Shown here one piece after another: positions 37,839 to 44,856 of a stretch of DNA of 64,000 nucleotides. Both the position numbers and the translations under genes were made by a program. Positions within the stretch are counted from its first letter, which is position 1; each line of letters opens with the position of its first letter. Origin of the DNA: Gammaproteobacteria bacterium. GTDB lineage: Bacteria; Pseudomonadota; Gammaproteobacteria; Eutrophobiales; Eutrophobiaceae. The notes beneath the pieces were generated by a model. It did no database searches. It saw only the letters and a list, made by a program, of their open reading frames with translations, and had not been told where the DNA came from. The stretch lies in contig SCUJ01000010.1 in the NCBI GenBank assembly GCA_004297165.1, positions 5,001 to 69,000 on the forward strand. Reading direction: 5' to 3'.

Positions 37839-38830
37839 GCCGCCGAGCGCGGCGGGAGACCGAGGTCTTCAGCCTCTCCCTGCTCGATGTCGTCACGTGC
37901 GGCTTCGGCGCGATCATCCTCCTGTTGATGATCGCCAGGACCGGCGATGCCCCGGTCCTCGAGGTCTCGCCCGAACCGCTGGACGCGGTGGTCCGCGACC
38001 TCCAGACCCAGTTGTTTCAAATCCGGGGCGAGACCACGATCCTCAACCGGGACCTGAACGCGCGGCATGAACAGATCTCCATCTGGGAGGAAAAGATCGC
38101 CATCCTGCAAGGCGAGCTGGAACAGGCCCGGCGTTCCATGGATGAGATCAAGGACCAGAATTCGGTGAATGCGGTCATCAAGGGGGAGCTGGAACTCGCA
38201 CTCCAGGAACTGACCGCCGAGATGAAACTGCTGCTCGCGCGCAAGGAATCCATCGACACCGGCATCATCGGCGGCATCCCGGTGGACAGCGAATATGTCG
38301 TGTTCGTCATCGACACCTCGGGCAGCATGCAGAGCCACCATTGGGACAGGATGATCGCGATGGTGAACGAGACCCTGGATGCCTACCCCACGGTCAAGGG
38401 CATGCAGATCATGAGCGACATGGGCGAATACATGATCACCGGGAAGCGCCGCCAGTGGATCAAGGACACCCCTGCCCTGCGGCGGACCATCCTCAATACC
38501 CTGCGGAACTGGGCGCCCTTCAGCATCAGCAGCCCGGTGGGCGGCATCCTCGAGGCCGTGCGCGCCTTCCGGGAAAACACCCCGGGGAAGGTCAGCATCT
38601 ATGTCTTCGGCGATGAATTCACCGGCGACTCGATCCGGCAGGTGATCAGGACCGTGGATCAATTGAACCCGCGGGACGAGGCGGGCAATACCAAGATCCG
38701 CATCCATGGCGTGGGTTTTCCCGCCGTGGCCAATGCCCATGCCGATTACCAGTTCACCAACCGGCGCTTCGCCACGCTGATGCGCGAGATTGCCTACCGC
38801 AACAATGGTACATTTGTTGGTCTAAACTAA
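37835..38830 (+). CDS. Membrane-anchored VWA protein 2, paralog of VWA protein 1
   Basis: 331 aa from ATG 37835, which overlaps the previous stop (ATGA); the frame runs further left but only as antisense-like shadow. The N-terminus aligns without gaps to VWA protein 1: RRARRETEVFSLSLLDVVTC, again with Asp18 in the helix. A coiled coil (about 45-140) leads to a VWA domain with DTSGSM at 160. The later MIDAS residues are less clear than in the paralog (VFGDEFTGDS). Two different Asp-bearing partners would suit an ExbB5-ExbD2-type motor built as a heterodimer. Confidence 0.85.
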   Translation: MSRRARRETEVFSLSLLDVVTCGFGAIILLLMIARTGDAPVLEVSPEPLDAVVRDLQTQLFQIRGETTILNRDLNARHEQISIWEEKIAILQGELEQARRSMDEIKDQNSVNAVIKGELELALQELTAEMKLLLARKESIDTGIIGGIPVDSEYVVFVIDTSGSMQSHHWDRMIAMVNETLDAYPTVKGMQIMSDMGEYMITGKRRQWIKDTPALRRTILNTLRNWAPFSISSPVGGILEAVRAFRENTPGKVSIYVFGDEFTGDSIRQVIRTVDQLNPRDEAGNTKIRIHGVGFPAVANAHADYQFTNRRFATLMREIAYRNNGTFVGLN

Positions 38831-38840
38831 TGTAAACAGG

Positions 38841-39464
38841 ATGCCGCCCATGACCGTTCGCCCGCAACGTATCCTTTCCTGGCTGATCGTCTCAGCATTC
38901 CTTTTGAGCGGGTGCAATAATTCACTCAGCCTCAAAACCGCGATCGAGGTACCCGAACCCCAGGTCGCCAAACTGCCGCTGACCGTGGGGGTTTACTACG
39001 AGGACGAACTGAAAAACCATGTCTACACCGAGGACAGCGAGGACCGTCCCGGCTGGAAGATCGACACCGGCGAGTCCCAGGTCGAGCTTTTCGATCGGAT
39101 CCTGCCGGCGATGTTTCAGACTGTTACGCAGGTCGCGCAACCGACCAGCGGCGGGGGGCTGGATGCCGTGCTCGCCCCGCATGTCGAGGACATGCAGTTC
39201 GCCCTGCCGCGCGAGACCGGGACCGATCTCTACGAGGCCTGGATCAAATACCGGCTCAGCCTCTACGACCAGGCCGGGGTCGCCATCGCGAACTGGACCA
39301 TCTCCGGTTACGGGAAATCCACCCCGGAGTTTCTGGGCCGCCGGGATGAAGGTCTCCAACAGGCGATCAATGCCGCCTTCCGCGACGCGGGGGCGCGCCT
39401 TGCCCTCAGTTTCACCCGCAACGAGGAGGTGAAGAAATGGCTCTCGGAAAAACTTGGCGAGTAA
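38841..39464 (+). CDS. Lipoprotein of the envelope operon
   Basis: 207 aa with lipobox LLSGC (LIVSAFLLSGCNNSLSLKTA). The mature part reads like an uncharacterised lipoprotein domain of the LPS-assembly/transport-accessory style (KLPLTVGVYYEDELKNHVY; YEAWIKYRLSLYDQAGVAIA). It ends in a charged helix. The start is ATG 38841 or ATG 38850; CAGG lies 2 bases from the first and 10 from the second, so the second may be the true one. It overlaps the upstream leader of the next lipoprotein gene. Confidence 0.75.
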   Translation: MPPMTVRPQRILSWLIVSAFLLSGCNNSLSLKTAIEVPEPQVAKLPLTVGVYYEDELKNHVYTEDSEDRPGWKIDTGESQVELFDRILPAMFQTVTQVAQPTSGGGLDAVLAPHVEDMQFALPRETGTDLYEAWIKYRLSLYDQAGVAIANWTISGYGKSTPEFLGRRDEGLQQAINAAFRDAGARLALSFTRNEEVKKWLSEKLGE

Positions 39465-39484
39465 ACCTTGCCGATACTGCTGTC

Positions 39485-40156
39485 ATGAAAACGCCCGCCG
39501 CCAATTCGCCGCTCGTGAAATGCCTGTTGGCGTTGTCGCTTGGCTTGGGCGGTTGCAAGAGCACCACGGTGATCGACGAATACCGCGAAGCGCCCACGGC
39601 CGCGCTCGGCGCCGGGGAATCGGTGGTGGTCCTGGGCCGCCGTCACAATAGCGAGCACGAGACCGAGGAGGACTTCATCTCCTGTGTCGGCAAGAACCTG
39701 ACCAACGGCAAGGCCGCCATGCGGGTCATCCCCGAGCAGGAGTTCGTCGACAGCATGTACCCCTACTTCGAAACCAGCACCGCCCCCATGGACGTGAAGA
39801 ATCTCGACTCTCTGGTGGAGAATCCGGCGATAGCGCGGAAATTCGCGGACCTGGATATCCATTATTTCATCTGGATCGACGGTTTCACCGAACGCACCGG
39901 CAGCGAAGGCTCAATCTCCTGCGCCATCGGCCCCGGCGGCGGCGGTTGCTTCGGCTTCGCCACCTGGGATGACGAGGCCAACTACGAAGCCAGCGTCTGG
40001 GACTTCAAGTCATTGAACTTCTCGGGCAAGATCAACGCCGAAACCAAGGGGACCTCCTACATGCCCGCCGTCATCGTCCCGATCCCGCTGCTCGCGAGGG
40101 TTCAGGCAAACGCCTGCAAGAGCATGGCGGAACAGATCCGGACCTTCATTCAATGA
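39485..40156 (+). CDS. Second small lipoprotein of the envelope operon
   Basis: 223 aa from ATG 39485, chosen because it gives a clean lipoprotein signal (LLALSLGLGGCKSTTV). The mature domain has several Cys (DFISCVGKNLTNG, SISCAIGPGGGGCFGFA) that may form disulfides, and an alpha/beta pattern (FADLDIHYFIWIDGFTERTG). The last 4 bases overlap the M48 protease gene. No family was recognised. Confidence 0.72.
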   Translation: MKTPAANSPLVKCLLALSLGLGGCKSTTVIDEYREAPTAALGAGESVVVLGRRHNSEHETEEDFISCVGKNLTNGKAAMRVIPEQEFVDSMYPYFETSTAPMDVKNLDSLVENPAIARKFADLDIHYFIWIDGFTERTGSEGSISCAIGPGGGGCFGFATWDDEANYEASVWDFKSLNFSGKINAETKGTSYMPAVIVPIPLLARVQANACKSMAEQIRTFIQ

Positions 40157-40833
40157 AATTAATTCATATTTTGCTGCTCGCCTGCGCCCTCGCCGGCATC
40201 TCGCTGCAATCCGCAACCGCCGCCACCGCGCAGGGGCCGACGGTCTGGCTGGTGCGCGAGTTGGCCAAGGCCCCGACCGATACCCTGCCGCTGCGCGACG
40301 CCCGCGACCGGGTGGTGAAGACCATCCCGTCGAGCCAGGCGGTTTATCTTTATGCCCTTTTCACAGGACTCCTGGAAGCGGCCGAACTTGAGGCGGAGCT
40401 TTATCTCATCGAGGGCAAGGATCCGAACGCCATGGCGACGCTGGGCGAGAAAGGCGAGAACATCATCGCCATCAACTTCGCCATGCTCGACCTGCTGGGG
40501 GATGATCTGCACGCCCTGGCCGGCGTCATCGGTCATGAGCTGGCGCACCTCAAGCTGAACCACTATCAGGATAAGATCGATGCGTTGCAACGCAATCAGA
40601 ATTCCATGATCACCGCAGAGAACACCAAATACAGCCGGGACAACGAGCGCGAGGCGGATTATCTCGGCATGATCTGGTCGATCGAGGCGGGCTACGATCC
40701 GGAGGGGGCGGTACGCGCCCAGGAGGCACTGTACAAACTGGCGCGACACGGCGGCATGTTCGTCGGCTCGCATCCTTCCAGCATCGAACGGATCACGGTC
40801 CTGAAATCGCTGGCCCGGCGTCTGAAAAAATAA
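40153..40833 (+). CDS. Periplasmic M48-family zinc metalloprotease
   Basis: 226 aa. A signal peptide (LIHILLLACALAGISLQSAT) precedes a compact M48 domain with the zinc motif GHELAHLKLNH (H128-E-x2-H) and the third-ligand region DNEREADYLGMIWS. The C-terminal text GSHPSSIERITVLKSLARRL is typical of the HtpX/BepA/Oma1-like group. Its ATG overlaps the preceding stop, making it the last of the thirteen operon genes. It probably does quality control on, or processes, the outer-membrane or periplasmic parts of this machine (inferred). Confidence 0.88.
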   Translation: MKLIHILLLACALAGISLQSATAATAQGPTVWLVRELAKAPTDTLPLRDARDRVVKTIPSSQAVYLYALFTGLLEAAELEAELYLIEGKDPNAMATLGEKGENIIAINFAMLDLLGDDLHALAGVIGHELAHLKLNHYQDKIDALQRNQNSMITAENTKYSRDNEREADYLGMIWSIEAGYDPEGAVRAQEALYKLARHGGMFVGSHPSSIERITVLKSLARRLKK

Positions 40834-40837
40834 GATT

Positions 40838-40865
40838 GTAGGGGTGAAAGATTTTTCGCCCCTAC
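40838..40865. terminator. Hairpin at the end of the envelope operon
   Basis: GTAGGGGTGAAAGA paired with TTTTTCGCCCCTAC (12 of 14 positions plus G-U). It begins 4 bases after the M48 stop. No T-run follows, so it may be a dispersed repeat that also stops or protects transcripts. Confidence 0.4.
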
Positions 40866-40900
40866 GGAATTCGTGACGTTATAAACGTCATTCCGGACTC

Positions 40901-40937
40901 GATCCGGAATCCAGCCAGACAAAGCATGACCGGTGGG
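40901..40937. repeat. 37-bp dispersed repeat, copy A
   Basis: GATCCGGAATCCAGCCAGAC followed by AAAGCATGACCGGTGGG. It recurs at 42137-42173 with two substitutions, just outside or within the cassette cluster. Confidence 0.6.
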
Positions 40938-40970
40938 GGCAGCTTTACCGCGTCGCCCTTGATTGCATTG

Positions 40971-41269
40971 TTATGTTTCTTCATCGGGTAGCAATAGCAA
41001 CCTCTCACTTCTCCAGACCCGAACCAGATTTATCGATGATGCATCCCGCAGGTAAACCACTCGAAACGGTGGATGGACAATTTCCCGGATGCAGTCTTGA
41101 TTAACTCGGGGACCTTTCTACCTGAGTCAGGGTGTACGCGCAGCCTTTGTACATTTTTCAATATGGCATTTACATACTTCTGGCCAACATCCGGTACACC
41201 CTGTTCCAAATAGTAAATTTTAATCTCCTGGAGGTCACTCAGGGCAGAGCGAGCGATAATGATCTTCAT
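40971..41269 (-). pseudogene. Frameshifted ParE/RelE-type toxin
   Basis: From ATG 41269 the frame reads a ParE-type toxin (ARSALSDLQEIKIYYLEQGV) to PELIKTA, then slips and ends after 79 aa. Shifting frame at about 41095-41090 recovers the missing family C-terminus: IREIVHPPFRVVYLRDAS and INLVRVWRSERLLLL, up to a stop at 40971. One base appears to be lost in the AAGACTGCATCC stretch. The preceding antitoxin gene is intact and adjacent. Either the toxin has been inactivated or the base is a sequencing error. Confidence 0.8.
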
Positions 41270-41539
41270 TTACGCCGTGCCAAGTATTTTTTTTGCCTCA
41301 GCCAGCGTAACGGTATTGCCTTCCCGGATGTCAGCCAGTCCTTGGGCCACAGCCTTTATGAATCGTAGTTCTTCAGTACTTTTCTCGTAATCGTCCAGAC
41401 CTTGCACGACAGCAACCCCTCTGCCTCTGCTAGTCAATAGGACGGGCCTGTGTGTTTCGTTCACCCGTCTTAAGACTTTGCCAGGGTTAACCTTGAGATC
41501 GGATAGAGGAATGACATCCTCTGAATATATTATTTGCAT
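41270..41539 (-). CDS. Phd/YefM-family antitoxin
   Basis: 89 aa. The start IPLSDLKVNPGKVLRRVNET and RPVLLTSRGRGVAVVQGLDDYE are the DNA-binding half of the Phd/YefM fold. The C-terminal helix would wrap the toxin. It ends exactly where the frameshifted ParE-type gene begins, as in parDE/stb operons, and would autorepress the pair. Confidence 0.88.
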   Translation of the reverse strand: MQIIYSEDVIPLSDLKVNPGKVLRRVNETHRPVLLTSRGRGVAVVQGLDDYEKSTEELRFIKAVAQGLADIREGNTVTLAEAKKILGTA

Positions 41540-41657
41540 GCGAACACACTCGTTAGATTTAGGGCTTTTAATAGCGCCTGTCTATAGGTGCTGTCAAGAA
41601 ACTATAGTCCGCCCGCGACAGAGCTGTTTATGTGTCCCAGCCAGCGGCAACGGTATG

Positions 41658-41963
41658 TTAGGCGCATCCACGTAGGCCACCTCGCAAAATAGCGGCGTCG
41701 ATCGTGCTGATTGGGGCCAACATCGACATTGGGTCCCAGAAGGCCACGGCTGAGATCTCTGCATCGCCAGGAGTTGGCGCTCCTTCAGCGCGGCATTGAT
41801 ACAGCGCGCACTTCTGAACCAACACAACACCACGCTCGTGTTGCGCGAGAACTATGCTGACGCGAACATCGTCGACGCCAGTCGCGCCTTCGCTCACCGC
41901 AAGCAAGCGCTCACCGCGTTCGTTTACGATGGGCTCCGAAAGTGGCGTGATCATGCGGAGCAT
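41658..41963 (-). CDS. Small cassette-borne protein, unknown
   Basis: 101 aa from ATG 41963 (MLRMITPLSEPIVNERGERL). Function not recognised; it looks like a small alpha/beta cytoplasmic protein. Its setting is informative: 10 bases before the ATG the minus strand has GTTAGGC (attC R' core), and its stop TAA lies inside GCCTAAC (41663-41657), the pattern of an integron gene cassette. A TTG start inside the core is also possible. Confidence 0.5.
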   Translation of the reverse strand: MLRMITPLSEPIVNERGERLLAVSEGATGVDDVRVSIVLAQHERGVVLVQKCALYQCRAEGAPTPGDAEISAVAFWDPMSMLAPISTIDAAILRGGLRGCA

Positions 41964-41972
41964 CTCGGCTGC

Positions 41973-42081
41973 GCCTAACAATTGAATATAAGGAAGGCAT
42001 TAAATACTGTGATACACGGAATCCGTATAGCGCAGTATTTAAGGGTTTTGGAATTCGTGTCCATACGGCGGTTTATTCCTC
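41973..42081 (-). repeat. 108-bp attC-like repeat, copy 1
   Basis: It matches 43587-43694 at about 100 of 108 positions. On the minus strand it ends in TATTCAATTGTTAGGC (R' core GTTAGGC), directly before a cassette gene. It holds a long hairpin with arms TTAAATACTG/CAGTATTTAA around a TACACGGA-A-TCCGTATA core. The 5' partner of the core is not obvious, so it may be an attC remnant or another mobile hairpin that carries the core. Confidence 0.6.
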
Positions 42082-42296
42082 TATAGCTGTACGTTATTTT
42101 GTTTAAGGCATCTCTGATTATCCCGTAACATGAAGGGATCCGGAATCCAGTCAGACAAAGCATGGCCGGTGGGCGGTGCACTCCTAAATTTGATGCCGGA
42201 ATCTATTTCGTCCCTAAGGTCCGGGCCTTTTCTACAGGTACAACGCTCCGCTTGAAGCGCGGCGAGCTTCAGTCGAGCCGTTGCTTCGAAACGGTG
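42082..42296. other. Non-coding stretch with repeat remnants
   Basis: No convincing gene. It holds the second copy of the 37-bp repeat (42137-42173), a TTTAAGGCATCTCTGATTA segment that has a diverged match near 43858, and, on the minus strand after the ParE stop, an attC-like inverted-repeat region (GCCTAATCACCG ... CTTCAAGCGGAGCGTTGT). Confidence 0.5.
42137..42173. repeat. 37-bp dispersed repeat, copy B
   Basis: Matches 40901-40937 at 35 of 37 positions. It shows that the non-coding DNA on both sides of the first toxin-antitoxin locus shares a repeat. Confidence 0.6.
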
Positions 42297-42297
42297 A

Positions 42298-42600
42298 TTA
42301 GGCGCCAAGCCGCTCAATGATATAGGCAGGGTCCTGAGAGCCATGAATGACCGCGAGTATTTGTACGGTCTGCTCGTCGAAAGTATAGAAGACAAGGTAC
42401 GGAAACGTGTGCGTTACCGCCCTTCGGATGTCTGTCTCCACTTCCTGATACAAAAATGGATTGGGTAGAATTCGATCGCAGGCCAATTCAATTTCGTCCA
42501 TGAACCGCCAACCAAGGCCCTCCTGCTTTTCTTCGTAGGAGAGGTAGCCGTCGAGAATGTCCGCCTCAGCCTCTTTTGTAACAATGAGCTTGCGGCTCAT
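42298..42600 (-). CDS. ParE/RelE-superfamily toxin
   Basis: 100 aa, full length. Family features are KEAEADILDGYLSYEEKQEG, the long helical hairpin, and the C-terminal FPYLVFYTFDEQTVQILAVIHGSQDP. It inhibits gyrase (ParE) or translation (RelE); which cannot be told from sequence. It overlaps its antitoxin gene by 4 bases. Its stop TAA falls within GCCTAAT (42303-42297), as in cassette genes. Confidence 0.88.
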   Translation of the reverse strand: MSRKLIVTKEAEADILDGYLSYEEKQEGLGWRFMDEIELACDRILPNPFLYQEVETDIRRAVTHTFPYLVFYTFDEQTVQILAVIHGSQDPAYIIERLGA

Positions 42601-42812
42601 CCGTTCAAAATTCGGCGTTTAACGTCTTCCCACGGCGACCCCGCGCCTGGATTCGCCCGATATGCAGCCAGCCTCTTTCGGAGAAGCTGCCGTGTGGCAT
42701 CAGTCAGTTCGATCTTCTCTGGACATTCGGCGATGCTGTCCCAGATTTCTGAAACCAGTTGGATGCGTTCCGGAACTGGCATTTCGAGAGTATCAGCAGC
42801 AGTTATCTTCAT
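42597..42812 (-). CDS. Addiction-module antitoxin (TIGR02574-type)
   Basis: 71 aa. The segments RIQLVSEIWDSIAECPEKIE and LLRKRLAAYRANPGAGSPWE are the hallmark of the small helical antitoxins that pair with this ParE group. The C-terminus (WEDVKRRIL) is expected to bind the toxin. First gene of the pair; a GTTATGC core lies about 70 bases upstream on the minus strand. Confidence 0.88.
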   Translation of the reverse strand: MKITAADTLEMPVPERIQLVSEIWDSIAECPEKIELTDATRQLLRKRLAAYRANPGAGSPWEDVKRRILNG

Positions 42813-42880
42813 AACTGAAAAATTAGCACAATGCGCTCATCCGTGCCAAGTACGGGTGTCAATGGAGCAGCTTTTCTGGC

Positions 42881-42970
42881 GCATAACGATTGCCATGACC
42901 GGCACCGCCACAAGCCCGTCCGCATAGCGCCGCGATGCTGTCTGGCGACCGGTTGAAGGCGTGATTAGGT
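42881..42970 (-). repeat. attC-like recombination site (90 bp)
   Basis: On the minus strand it runs from ACCTAAT (containing the stop TAA of the upstream gene) to GTTATGC before the toxin-antitoxin pair. Inside, ACCGGTCGCCA pairs with TGGCGGTGCCGGT with small bulges, the bulged palindrome expected of attC. Confidence 0.6.
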
Positions 42971-43327
42971 GGAAGTGGCCGACGCTGCTTCACCAAACTT
43001 GTGTCCACAATACCTACAAACTTTTGCCTCTGGCATTATCTTCTCCGCGCACTGAGGACAGACCTTCATCGCAGCATCAATCTTCTGCGCGAGACACTTG
43101 TTGTAGCGTCCGGCAGCGAGGAAACCGTCGATGATAAGGACAATCCAGATTCCCAGAGCGCCGGCAGGCGTCACGAAGATCATCCCAATCACAAACGGCA
43201 AGACGATGATGCCAAGGATTGGTCGCCCGCAGTACATATAACCGGCCCCCGGCAGCAGAATATTCAACCCAGCCGCGAGTAATCCGCTTTTCTCTTTATG
43301 CTTGAGTTTGTCCAGTTCTTCAGACAT
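42965..43327 (-). CDS. TM2-type membrane protein with C-terminal zinc ribbon
   Basis: 120 aa. Two hydrophobic segments (AAGLNILLPGAGYMYCGRPI to VLPFVIGMIFV, and TPAGALGIWIVLIIDGFLAA) resemble the TM2 domain. The C-terminus is a zinc ribbon, CPQCAEK with a later CRYCGHKF. Such proteins are common and of unknown function. Its stop overlaps the attC-like R'' motif, and it shares a cassette with the 73-aa gene upstream. Confidence 0.8.
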   Translation of the reverse strand: MSEELDKLKHKEKSGLLAAGLNILLPGAGYMYCGRPILGIIVLPFVIGMIFVTPAGALGIWIVLIIDGFLAAGRYNKCLAQKIDAAMKVCPQCAEKIMPEAKVCRYCGHKFGEAASATST

Positions 43328-43345
43328 CGTACCCTCCCCGAGTTA

Positions 43346-43567
43346 CTATTGTCGTGATACAGACAGAAGATCAACCACAGCCCCTACTACTCCGCCTACA
43401 CTGCTTAAGGGAATTTCCGGCCCTTGTCGTAGATGGCCAATTCCATCGCGAATCTGGATTCTGACCGAAGGTGAGTTATCCCAGCCATTTTCTATGTAAG
43501 TAACTCGGACGTGACCGTCCGAAATGGGGACTTCCTCATATAGGTTACCACTGGAGTCAGTTGGCAT
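43346..43567 (-). CDS. Small protein of unknown function (cassette)
   Basis: 73 aa (MPTDSSGNLYEEVPISDGHV ... VGGVVGAVVDLLSVSRQ). AGGAG lies about 10 bases before the ATG, and the attC-like core GTTAGGT about 20 bases before it. No family was recognised. It is probably the first gene of a two-gene cassette with the TM2/zinc-ribbon gene. Confidence 0.55.
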   Translation of the reverse strand: MPTDSSGNLYEEVPISDGHVRVTYIENGWDNSPSVRIQIRDGIGHLRQGPEIPLSSVGGVVGAVVDLLSVSRQ

Positions 43568-43586
43568 TGTTTTCTCTCCTCTTCCA

Positions 43587-43694
43587 CCTAACAGTTGAAT
43601 ATAAGGAAGGCATTAAATACTGTGATATACGGAATCCGTATAGTGCAGGATTTAAGGGTTTTAGAATGCGTATCCATACAGCGGTTTATTCCTC
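43587..43694 (-). repeat. 108-bp attC-like repeat, copy 2
   Basis: Second copy of the element at 41973-42081, about 93% identical. On the minus strand it ends in TATTCAACTGTTAGGT before the 73-aa cassette gene. Here the inner palindrome TATACGGA-A-TCCGTATA is perfect while the outer arms have one mismatch. Confidence 0.6.
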
Positions 43695-43730
43695 GATTAT
43701 CGAGAAGGCATGCTACAAGGAGGTTAGCAC

Positions 43731-43856
43731 ATGAATTATCCCGCTGCCAAAATTAAAGCTATCGAAGCGGCGATTCCGGAATCGCCGTATACATTACCGC
43801 ATGGTTACGAACATGTCCCAGCATCCATGCAAAATAAAACGCTGTATGTTTCGTAG
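43731..43856 (+). CDS. Possible 41-aa small protein
   Basis: ATG 43731 is preceded by AAGGAGG with a 7-base gap, an unusually good ribosome site for this region. The frame encodes MNYPAAKIKAIEAAIPESPY and a further 21 residues, then TAG. No homology was recognised. It could also be the start of a decayed longer gene. Confidence 0.35.
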   Translation: MNYPAAKIKAIEAAIPESPYTLPHGYEHVPASMQNKTLYVS

Positions 43857-43878
43857 ATTTAGGCAACTCTGATTAAAT

Positions 43879-43947
43879 CCGTTCGTATTGAGCCTGTCGA
43901 AATGCGCGCTCATAAATCAAGGGCTTCGACAAGCTCAGCCCGAACGG
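43879..43947. repeat. Imperfect inverted repeat of the GAGCTTGTCGAAG type
   Basis: The left arm CCGTTCGTATTGAGCCTGTC (43879 on) pairs with the right arm ending AAGCTCAGCCCGAACGG (43947). This sequence type is a common dispersed repeat in proteobacterial genomes. It lies just past the nudC stop and may end its transcript. Confidence 0.55.
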
Positions 43948-43954
43948 TGAGTAC

Positions 43955-44800
43955 TTATTCTGGGTTTTCCTGGCCCCCGCCCTCGCCGCATCTCCTGACA
44001 TAATCCTGGATCAACATCCCCGACATCGCCGAGCCGGGCGGCGTCAGCGGCAGTTCCCGGTAGTGCCACCAGCGGGCGTCGACGATCTCCTCCTCGCCGA
44101 TCCGGATCTCGCCCCCGGCATATTCCGCATGGAAGCCGATCATGAGCTGATGCGGGAAAGGCCATGGCTGGCTGCCGAAATACACCGGCGGCGCGATGCG
44201 GACCCCGACCTCCTCCAGCACCTCCCGGTGCACCGCCTGTTCGATCGTCTCGCCGGGCTCCACAAATCCGGCGAGCGTGCTGTACATGGCGTTCGGGAAG
44301 CGGGCGCTGCGGGCGAGCAGGAGTTCCTCGCCGCGGGTGACGAGCACAATCATGCAGGGTGACACCCGCGGATACACGACATGACCGCAGCCCTGGCACT
44401 CCCGGGCGAGATCCCGTGCGTGCGCGACGGTCGGCTGTCCGCATTTCCCGCAATAACGGTGGGTCAGGTTGAATTCCAGGATCTGCCGGCCGCGGCCCGC
44501 CAGGGAATATAGCGTCGCGCTCTCGTCGACCAGCAAGCGGCGGAGCCCCGTCCATTCCATCCCCGCCGGCACGGCGGCGTCGGCTTCGTGCTGGACTGCA
44601 TAACAGGGCAGACCCCGATAACTGCCGAAATAAAACGCAGGCAGATTCCCGAACGGCGACTCCTGCCAGACCTCCCGTGTCATGGGTTCCGGGAGACTTC
44701 GATCGGCGGCGCACAACAGATCATTTCCGCGAAAGACGAAATACCAGGCGCGCTCCGCGGCGGAGACATCCCGCATTCCCATTTCGAAGTCAGGCAACAT
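43955..44800 (-). CDS. nudC: NADH pyrophosphatase (NAD-capped RNA decapping Nudix hydrolase)
   Basis: 281 aa. It cleaves NADH to NMNH and AMP and removes NAD caps from RNA in the cytoplasm. A variable N-terminal domain is followed by a four-Cys zinc ribbon (RYCGKCGQPT ... CQGCGHVVYPRVSP) and the Nudix box GFVEPGETIEQAVHREVLEE, with SQPWPFPHQLMIGF, the SQPWPFPxS-like motif that marks the NADH-specific subfamily. Divergent from the acyltransferase gene. Confidence 0.95.
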   Translation of the reverse strand: MLPDFEMGMRDVSAAERAWYFVFRGNDLLCAADRSLPEPMTREVWQESPFGNLPAFYFGSYRGLPCYAVQHEADAAVPAGMEWTGLRRLLVDESATLYSLAGRGRQILEFNLTHRYCGKCGQPTVAHARDLARECQGCGHVVYPRVSPCMIVLVTRGEELLLARSARFPNAMYSTLAGFVEPGETIEQAVHREVLEEVGVRIAPPVYFGSQPWPFPHQLMIGFHAEYAGGEIRIGEEEIVDARWWHYRELPLTPPGSAMSGMLIQDYVRRCGEGGGQENPE

Positions 44801-44856
44801 ATCGTTTCGCGTTCCTATCGGTTAGTATGCGGCCATTTCAACAAGCACCCGCGGGA

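Noticed and set aside
34617-38830. Zorya-type anti-phage system
   Set aside because: A MotA-like protein is present, but there is no OmpA-domain ZorB and no ZorC/ZorD helicase; the VWA partners are different.
41754-41978. Plus-strand frame ending HLGCA
   Set aside because: Antisense to the minus-strand cassette frame, which has the correct core-to-start and stop-in-R'' arrangement.
43879-43947. Insertion sequence ends
   Set aside because: The inverted repeat has no transposase between or near its arms; it matches a common dispersed repeat type.
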